Origin: Streptomyces sulfonofaciens
GTDB lineage: Bacteria; Actinomycetota; Actinomycetes; Streptomycetales; Streptomycetaceae
Reading direction: 5' to 3'
Assembly: GCF_014656295.1 (NCBI RefSeq)
Contig: NZ_BNCD01000003.1
Location: forward strand, 472,155-536,154
Length of the DNA: 64,000 bases
Shown: piece by piece, positions 58,728 to 64,000 of the stretch
Layout of the letters: each line of letters opens with the position of its first letter
How positions within the stretch are numbered: the first letter of the stretch is position 1
The notes under the pieces: generated by a model
What the model saw: only the letters and a program-made list of their open reading frames with translations
The model's database searches: none
Told to the model about the DNA's origin: nothing
Program-made: the position numbers and the translations under genes

Positions 58728-59375
58728 TCAGCGGGGGACCAGGCCGTACAGTGCGTAGTCGACCAGGGTGTCGGCGTAGTCGTGGCTGAGCGGTCCCGTG
58801 CGCTGCAGCCAGCGCTGGGCGAGGGGTGCGACGAACAGCTCCAGGGCGATGCGCGGGTCCAGGTCGGCGCGTACGTCACCGGTCTCACGGGCGGCCCGCA
58901 GCCGTGCCACGTAGAGCTGGAGCTGGGGTTCGAGCAGTTTGGCGACGAAGGTCCGGCCGAGCCGTTCGTTGACGACGCCCTCGGCGGCCAGGGCGCGCGC
59001 GGGCGGCTCGAAGCGGGGGTCGAGGAGTTCGTCGACGGTGGCCCTGAGGACGAATCTGAGGTCGGCCGCGAGGTCCCCGGTGTCCGGGAACACGAAGGGC
59101 CTCTCCCCCGCCTCCTCGGCGGCCTGCTCGCCGAGGTCGAGGAACGCCTCCAGAAGCACCTCGGCCTTCGACGACCACCACCGGTAGATGGTCTGCTTGC
59201 CGACTCCGGCACGGGCGGCGATGCCCTCGACGGTGGTCCTGGGGTAGCCGACCTCGGCGACGAGCGAGAGCGCGGCGGCGTAGATGGCACGCCGGGACCG
59301 CTCGCTGCGGCGCGCGGTGTCGGGGACGGGGGCGGACCTGCGGGTGGGCGGTTGTTTCCGGGACACGGGGGACAT
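58728..59375 (-). CDS. TetR-family regulator
   Basis: 215 residues. The HTH is clear: RRAIYAAALSLVAEVGYPRT near 28-47, then VEGIAARAGVGKQTIYRWW near 49-67. The C-terminal ligand domain has ALAAEGVVNERLGRTFVAK near 125 and a TetR_C-type FVAPLAQRWL near 185. No adjacent operon clearly marks its target: the Prim-Pol gene lies downstream and the B12/SpoIIE pair upstream, all on the same strand. TACATT ends 6 nt before the ATG at 59375, so it is probably leaderless. Confidence 0.9.
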   Translation of the reverse strand: MSPVSRKQPPTRRSAPVPDTARRSERSRRAIYAAALSLVAEVGYPRTTVEGIAARAGVGKQTIYRWWSSKAEVLLEAFLDLGEQAAEEAGERPFVFPDTGDLAADLRFVLRATVDELLDPRFEPPARALAAEGVVNERLGRTFVAKLLEPQLQLYVARLRAARETGDVRADLDPRIALELFVAPLAQRWLQRTGPLSHDYADTLVDYALYGLVPR

Positions 59376-59491
59376 ACGGCGAATGTAACAGCGGCGAGTC
59401 GAGACGGTCCGTCTCCATGGGGCCCCGGTGCCCCCGTACCGGCGCCGCGCCGGCCCCGGCCGCCCCGGGCCTGCGCGGCGGGCCGGCTCGG

Positions 59492-60577
59492 TCACGCCGG
59501 CCGGCCAGGGGCGGTGCGGCGGGCGCCGAGCGCCCCGCGGGCGGCGCGGAGCAGGGCCGCGGCCCGGGGCAGTCCCGTGAGCCGCGCCCCGAGCAGGTCC
59601 AGGGCGGCGGGCACGAAGCCGGCCGGTGCGCCGCGCGCGGCGAGGACGTCCGCCAGCCACTCGGCGAAGCCGGTGAACACGGCTCCGTCGTCGGTGTAGA
59701 CGGCGGCGGCCAGGAACTCGACGGTGCGCGCGAGGTCCTCCGCGGTCTGCTGGAGCCGCCGGTCACCGTGGTCCCTGACGGCCGGGAAGCGCTCCTGGAG
59801 GCCGTCGAGGGCCTCCCGCACCAGGCGGGGGCTGTCAGGGACGAGCCGGACGTACTCGCGGCGGGCCGCGGCGGGCAGGTCGTCGACGGGCGGGTGCGCG
59901 CCGGGCGGGCGCGGCCTGGGCGGCCCCTGGGCCAGCAGGTCCGCGGCCGTGCGGGCGTCGGGCGCCCAGGCGTCGGCGCCGAGCAGCCGGGCGAAGCGGC
60001 CGTCGGCACCGAAGGCGGCGCCGCCGGCCAGCACCGGGACACCGGCGGCCTGGCAGGCGGTGACGGTGAGGTGCGCGGTGGGCAGCCGGACCGGCAGCGA
60101 GGAGGAGAGGGCGACGGCGTCGGGGCCGGTGTGGTGCAGATGCTCGACGAGGTGGGGGACGGGGACCTGGCTGCCCAGGTAGTCGACGTGCCAGCCGCGC
60201 AGCCGCAGGACCTCGGCAAGCAGCCTGGCCGGCAGCGCGTGCCACTCGCCGTCGATGCAGGCCACGGCGATCCGGCCGCGTCCCGCGGTGCCGGCGGCCG
60301 CCGGGTGCGCCGCAACCGCGCTGACGACGTGGTCGTTGATCGCGGTGGCGGCGTGCTCCTGGGCGACGGTCATGCGGTTGGCGGCCCATTCGGCACCGAC
60401 CGTGCGCTGGACCGCCGCCACCAGGTCCAGCAGGACGTCCTCCGCGGGCATGCCGTCCTCCAGCGCGGCCAGGGCGATGCCGCGCGCGGCCTGCTCGTCG
60501 CCGCGCCGCAGGGCGTCCCACAGCACCGCGCGGGCCGCCGCGGGCCCCGCTGCACGGCCGCCGCCCGGCGTGCTCAC
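59492..60577 (-). CDS. Cobalamin (B12)-binding domain regulatory protein
   Basis: 361 residues. The N-terminal half has a B12-binding helical cap (about 15-85; ALRRGDEQAARGIALAALED, MTVAQEHAATAINDHVV) and a Rossmann-type B12 domain (about 95-215; IAVACIDGEWHALPARLLAE with His at the cobalt-ligand position but Pro where DxHxxG has Gly, then DYLGSQVPVPHLVEHLHH and LAGGAAFG). The C-terminal half is helical and unassigned. Such proteins act as light- or B12-responsive partners in signalling. Its GTG overlaps the stop of the SpoIIE-type phosphatase gene (GTGA), so the two are translationally coupled. Confidence 0.85.
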   Translation of the reverse strand: MSTPGGGRAAGPAAARAVLWDALRRGDEQAARGIALAALEDGMPAEDVLLDLVAAVQRTVGAEWAANRMTVAQEHAATAINDHVVSAVAAHPAAAGTAGRGRIAVACIDGEWHALPARLLAEVLRLRGWHVDYLGSQVPVPHLVEHLHHTGPDAVALSSSLPVRLPTAHLTVTACQAAGVPVLAGGAAFGADGRFARLLGADAWAPDARTAADLLAQGPPRPRPPGAHPPVDDLPAAARREYVRLVPDSPRLVREALDGLQERFPAVRDHGDRRLQQTAEDLARTVEFLAAAVYTDDGAVFTGFAEWLADVLAARGAPAGFVPAALDLLGARLTGLPRAAALLRAARGALGARRTAPGRPA

Positions 60578-62301
60578 GGCACGCCCCCGTCCTGTGGCCG
60601 CTGCGGCGCGCAGGCGCCGGAGGCGAGCGGGGGCGAGGTGACGGCGACGACGGCCATGTCGTCGTGCGGGTGCTCGCCGACCCACTGGGCGGCCAGCATC
60701 TGGACGTGTTCGACGACGGCCTCCGCGGGCATTCCTGCGCAGGCGCGCAGCGCGGCCGCCAGCCGCTCGACGCCGAACATGGCGCCGCCCAGCGGACCGC
60801 CCCTGGCCTCGGTGATGCCGTCGCTGAAGAGCAGGCAGGTCTCGCCGGGCGCGAGCTCGACCTCGGCGGACTCGGTCTCGATCTCGTCGAGCACCCCGAC
60901 CAGGGTGCCCCGGGTGCGGGTCTCCTGCACCGTGCCGTCCGCCCGCACGACCAGCGGCGGCGGATGGCCGGCGCTGGTCAGCCGCAGGTGCGCACGGCGC
61001 CCGCGGCGGACCACGGAGGCCAGCACGAGCGTGGCGAAGGAGGTGTCCGGGCCGTCGAGCAGGACGCCGTTCAGCAGTCGGAGCACGCGCGCGTGGTCAC
61101 CGGCCATCGGCAGCAGCGCCTGGAGGGTGGTACGGATCTTGCCGGTGAGGACGGCGGCCTCCAGGCCCTTGCCGCAGACGTCGCCGAGCACGGCGAGCGT
61201 CTCGCCGCCCGCCGCGTTGCCGGGGTGCACGTCGTAGAAGTCGCCCCCGACGCGTTCGGTGCGGCGCCCGGCGCGGTAGCCGCCCGCGAAGTCCACTCCC
61301 CGCACCGGGCGCAGCCGCGGCGGCAGCATCTCGCGCATCAGGGTGGCCGAGACGGCGGCCTGCTCCGCATAGGCCCGCGCTGCCGCGAGCGCCGCACCGG
61401 CACGGGCCGCGAACAGCCGCACGAGCACCTCGTCGTCCTCGGTGAGGGGCGCCCGGTCCGCGCTGCGCAGCAGGATCAGGGCTCCCGAGCAGAGGCCGTG
61501 GCCGGGCAGCGGGGTGATCAGGGCCTCACCGGCGGGCCCCGCGAAGCCGGGGGGTACGGCCCAGCAGGGCAGGGCCGCGGAGTCGACGCGGCGGCTGGGG
61601 CCCGGCGGGAAACCGGACAGGGCCTCGCTCAGGCCGGGTACCTGGCGCGGGTCGCCGTCGGCCCTGCCGTGCCCGGCGTCCCGGCCTGCGGCATGGGCCA
61701 CCCGGTGGTCACGGCCGCCGGTGGCGGCGATCACCACGGCCCCGTCGGCCAGGTGGTCCGCGGCCAGCCGGGCGATGAGCTCCGTGCACCGTTCGGCGTT
61801 CAGGACCGTCGCCAGGGCCTCGGACGTCCTGGCGAGGAACGCGGTGCGCTCACGCTGGTCGCCCAGGTCGGCCCGGGCGCGCTCCAGCGCCGTCTCGGAG
61901 CGCTCCAGTTCCGCTTCGGCGCGCTCCAGCGCCTCCACGGCGCGCCGGCGGGCGGTGTCGTCGGACAGCCACCACAGGATGCGCCCGTCACCGGTGCGGG
62001 CGGGCCGGGCCTCGAAGCTGCGCCCGGCCACCGCCCCGCGGGGCGGGCCCGCGCCGGGGCCGTCCCGCGGATCCGCGAGGCGCCGATGGGCCGCGGCGAG
62101 CCAGGCGGGCGCGACGGCGTCGAGCCTGGCACCCGGGGCGGCGGCCGGCAGGAGGCGGGCCGCGGCGGCGTTCAGCCCGGTGAGAGTGCCTGACGGCGAG
62201 ACGACCAGGGCGGGGAGCCGACTCCCACACGCAGTGCGGCCGCCCGTCGGCCCTGCCGTTCGCGCGCGGGTTCGCAGGAGATCCCATGGAGGTGTCCCCA
62301 C
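60574..62301 (-). CDS. PAS-GAF-SpoIIE-type protein phosphatase (PP2C)
   Basis: About 575 residues. Order: PAS-like domain (SPSGTLTGLNAAAARLLP near 35; ILWWLSDDTARRRAVE near 110), a coiled-coil (ALERAEAELERSETALERA near 125-143), a GAF domain (about 160-330) and the SpoIIE PP2C domain (about 350-560) with GGDFYDVHPG near 373, GDVCGKGLEAAVLTG near 395, TSAGHPPPLVV near 462, LLFSDGITEARGG near 512 and HDDMAVVAV near 553. Metal-binding Asp residues are present, so an active Ser/Thr phosphatase for an anti-sigma-antagonist type target is likely. The start is uncertain: GTG 62301 is the first plausible codon, but the 5' end shows frame ambiguity. Confidence 0.85.
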   Translation of the reverse strand: MGTPPWDLLRTRARTAGPTGGRTACGSRLPALVVSPSGTLTGLNAAAARLLPAAAPGARLDAVAPAWLAAAHRRLADPRDGPGAGPPRGAVAGRSFEARPARTGDGRILWWLSDDTARRRAVEALERAEAELERSETALERARADLGDQRERTAFLARTSEALATVLNAERCTELIARLAADHLADGAVVIAATGGRDHRVAHAAGRDAGHGRADGDPRQVPGLSEALSGFPPGPSRRVDSAALPCWAVPPGFAGPAGEALITPLPGHGLCSGALILLRSADRAPLTEDDEVLVRLFAARAGAALAAARAYAEQAAVSATLMREMLPPRLRPVRGVDFAGGYRAGRRTERVGGDFYDVHPGNAAGGETLAVLGDVCGKGLEAAVLTGKIRTTLQALLPMAGDHARVLRLLNGVLLDGPDTSFATLVLASVVRRGRRAHLRLTSAGHPPPLVVRADGTVQETRTRGTLVGVLDEIETESAEVELAPGETCLLFSDGITEARGGPLGGAMFGVERLAAALRACAGMPAEAVVEHVQMLAAQWVGEHPHDDMAVVAVTSPPLASGACAPQRPQDGGVP

Positions 62302-62504
62302 TGACCGGGGCGCCGACGACGATGCGCAAGACCCTCGCCACGCGGTGTCCGTGAAAGGCGTCTTTCTTCGAACATACCTCCTCACCAGGGCGGAAGAGGC
62401 GATCAGGGACATCCCTTTCACCGGTTCTGTTCTCTCACCTGCGCAACGGCCCTCCGCGCCTCACCATGGTCCTCATCCGTTCCTGCGGTAGTGAGGAGCT
62501 CTCG

Positions 62505-63332
62505 TTGAGCCGACCGCCACGCCACGCCACACCCCGGCGTTATCTGATGTGCCCACCGGCACACTTCAAGGTCACCTACTCCATCAACCCCTGGATGGAC
62601 CCGTCGAAACCGGTCGACGTCCCCCTGGCGCTGGCCCAGTGGGAAGACCTGCGCGACCGCTACCGCGCCCTCGGCCACACCGTGGAGCTGCTGGATCCGA
62701 TCCCGGGCCTGCCCGACATGGTCTTCGCGGCGAACGGCGCGACCGTCGTCGACGGCCGGGTGCTCGGCGCCCGCTTCGCCTTCCAGCAGCGCGGTCTGGA
62801 GGCCGCGGCGCACCTGGCGTGGTTCCGGGCGCACGGCTACCGGGAGGTCCGCGAGCCCGAGCACATCAACGAGGGCGAGGGCGACTTCGCCGTCACCGCC
62901 TCGTACGTCCTGGCCGGACGCGGCTTCAGGGCCAGTCCGCTCTCGCACGGCGAAGCCCAGGAGTTCTTCGGGCGCCCGGTGATCGGCCTCGACCTCGTCG
63001 ACCCGCGCTACTACCACCTGGACACGGCGCTCGCCGTGCTCGACGACGCGGCCGACGAGGTCATGTACTACCCGGGGGCCTTCTCGCCGGGCAGCCGCGC
63101 GGTGCTCGCCCGGCTGTTCCCCGGCGCGGTGCTGGCGACGGAGGCGGACGCGGCGGCCCTGGGCCTGAACGCCGTCTCCGACGGCCTGCACGTGCTGCTG
63201 CCGGCGGCCGCGGTGGGGCTCGCCGGGGCGCTGCGGGAGCGCGGCTACGAGCCGGTGGGGGTGGACCTGAGCGAGCTGCTGAAGGGCGGAGGCAGCGTGA
63301 AGTGCTGCACGCTCGAACTGCGCGGGAGCTGA
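62505..63332 (+). CDS. Dimethylargininase-like amidinohydrolase (DDAH)
   Basis: Predicted to hydrolyse methylarginines (to citrulline and methylamines) or a related guanidine; cytoplasmic, 275 residues with the amidinotransferase fold. Motifs: RRYLMCPPAHFKVTYSINPW near 12, GLPDMVFAANGATVVDGRVL near 69, EGEGDFAV near 125, the catalytic His in VSDGLHVLLP near 228 and the nucleophile Cys in GSVKCCTLEL near 266. I choose the TTG at 62505: GAGGAG lies 6 nt upstream and the family begins close to RRYLMCPP; the upstream ATG at 62466 has no ribosome site. Convergent with the Rsm22 gene, 22 bp apart. Confidence 0.88.
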   Translation: MSRPPRHATPRRYLMCPPAHFKVTYSINPWMDPSKPVDVPLALAQWEDLRDRYRALGHTVELLDPIPGLPDMVFAANGATVVDGRVLGARFAFQQRGLEAAAHLAWFRAHGYREVREPEHINEGEGDFAVTASYVLAGRGFRASPLSHGEAQEFFGRPVIGLDLVDPRYYHLDTALAVLDDAADEVMYYPGAFSPGSRAVLARLFPGAVLATEADAAALGLNAVSDGLHVLLPAAAVGLAGALRERGYEPVGVDLSELLKGGGSVKCCTLELRGS

Positions 63333-63354
63333 CCCGCGGGGCCGCCGGACACCG

Positions 63355-64000
63355 CTATGCGGGGTCGGCGGGCGGCCACGCGTCACCCCAGGCGGCGTCA
63401 CGGGCGGCGCGGTACGCGAAGCCGTGCCGCTTGGTGACGGTGGCCCGGGTCAGCGTGCCGTCCGCCGCGCACAGGTCGAGCAGCACATGGCCCTTGCGGA
63501 TCCCCGGCCTGCGCAGCACCCGGGCCGGCGGCGCCGAGACCGGCAGCGGGGCCCGCACGGCCGCGACGAAGCTGAACTTCTCGTCCTCGTAGGGCAGCGA
63601 GCCCCCCTTCACCTGCCGGTGCAGGGCGGACCTGCTGACCCGCGCCGAGAAGTGGCACCAGTCCGCGCCGGGCACGATGGGGCACGCTCCGCCGTGCGGG
63701 CAGGGGGCGGCGACGCGCAGGCCGGCCCCGGTCAGCCGCTCGCGGGCGGCGAGCACGCGCGCGTAGCCGTCCGGGGTGCCGGGCTCCACCACCACCACGG
63801 CCTGCCCGGCCGCGGCCGCGGCGTCCACCGCGGCGGCCCGGTCCTGCTCGGTCAGTTCCCCGAGGACGTACGAGAGCGTGACGAGGCCGGCGCTGTGCGG
63901 GCCCGGCGCGTCGACGCGGGCGCGCCGCCACTCGGCCGACGCGAGCTGCGGATGGGAGGCGGCGAGCTCGCGGCCCAGGGCAAGGGCGGGCTCGGCCCAG
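63355..64000 (-). CDS. Rsm22-family methyltransferase (partial)
   Basis: C-terminal 214 residues of a SAM-dependent methyltransferase related to mitochondrial ribosomal Rsm22; the start lies beyond the window. The frame is open to position 64000. Signs of the family are [40 protein letters not shown], the Cys cluster [14 protein letters not shown] followed by [20 protein letters not shown], and [13 protein letters not shown]. The Cys residues probably bind metal or an Fe-S cluster. The target is presumably rRNA or the small ribosomal subunit (family knowledge). Confidence 0.88.
   Translation of the reverse strand, partial: WAEPALALGRELAASHPQLASAEWRRARVDAPGPHSAGLVTLSYVLGELTEQDRAAAVDAAAAAGQAVVVVEPGTPDGYARVLAARERLTGAGLRVAAPCPHGGACPIVPGADWCHFSARVSRSALHRQVKGGSLPYEDEKFSFVAAVRAPLPVSAPPARVLRRPGIRKGHVLLDLCAADGTLTRATVTKRHGFAYRAARDAAWGDAWPPADPA

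Noticed and set aside
62172-62375. 67-codon minus-strand ORF behind a GAGGAGGT
   Set aside because: The Shine-Dalgarno is only about one base from the ATG and the product is Arg-rich without recognisable features; it more likely reflects the messy 5' end of the phosphatase gene.

Overview
The window is high-GC DNA with almost all coding capacity filled by genes of actinobacterial type: GTG and TTG starts, ATGA/GTGA overlaps, leaderless genes, Tat and lipoprotein export signals, MalR/MsiK-style maltose uptake, GlnE, an F420-dependent reductase, Rsm22 and B12/SpoIIE regulators. Gene content and order (mal genes, PAP2 protein, glnE, a GlnA2-type synthetase, nadE, panB, ABC pair, npdG, map, efeOBU) match the core chromosome of a Streptomyces. 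I see no rRNA, tRNA, CRISPR, phage or conjugative genes. This is chromosome, with small islands of inserted or decaying DNA.

Layout. (1) 1-8.8 kb: maltodextrin regulon, with a secreted alpha-amylase, an intracellular alpha-glucosidase, the malEFG ABC importer without its ATPase, and the LacI-type repressor MalR. An identical 20-bp element and several CTTGC/GCAAG boxes sit in front of aml and malE. (2) 8.9-9.9 kb: a PAP2-type membrane protein. (3) 10.0-19.0 kb: a divergent cluster for cell-wall amino sugar recovery. The minus arm encodes a BadF-type sugar kinase, a sodium:solute symporter, AnmK and a 956-residue FAD/Fe-S D-lactate-dehydrogenase-like protein; the plus arm encodes an RpiR-type regulator and MurQ. 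MurQ releases D-lactate, which the FAD/Fe-S enzyme could oxidise, so uptake, phosphorylation, ether cleavage and by-product disposal sit at one locus with two back-to-back promoters. This is the most interesting system in the window. (4) 19.1-27.9 kb: glnE, an FMN-binding protein, a secreted acid phosphatase with a candidate PHO box and two co-directional partners, and a GlnA2-like synthetase.

(5) 28.3-32.1 kb: an exported DUF3105/DUF305 pair and a secreted S53 peptidase. (6) 32.2-38.7 kb: nadE, a membrane-anchored phosphoesterase, panB and a drug-efflux-type ABC pair. (7) 38.7-46.1 kb: a plastic zone holding a deleted AfsR/SARP-like pseudogene, a site-2-protease-like gene, an IS5-family remnant, a 1156-residue secreted NAGPA/Ig-like/metallophosphatase fusion, a frameshifted small gene, a heptanucleotide repeat and a small Cys-rich ORF. 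(8) 46.1-52.0 kb: small conserved genes, npdG, map, a SulP transporter and a lipoprotein. (9) 52.1-57.8 kb: a PhzF-like gene divergent from an efeO-efeB-efeU iron-uptake operon behind two iron-box-like sites, followed by an overlapping lipoprotein gene. (10) 57.9-64 kb: a primase/polymerase-domain protein, a TetR regulator, a B12-binding protein translationally coupled to a SpoIIE-type phosphatase, a DDAH-like hydrolase and a partial Rsm22 methyltransferase.

All functions are read from motifs and context. Start codons were chosen from Shine-Dalgarno spacing, leaderless -10 spacing or family length. No database search was possible.
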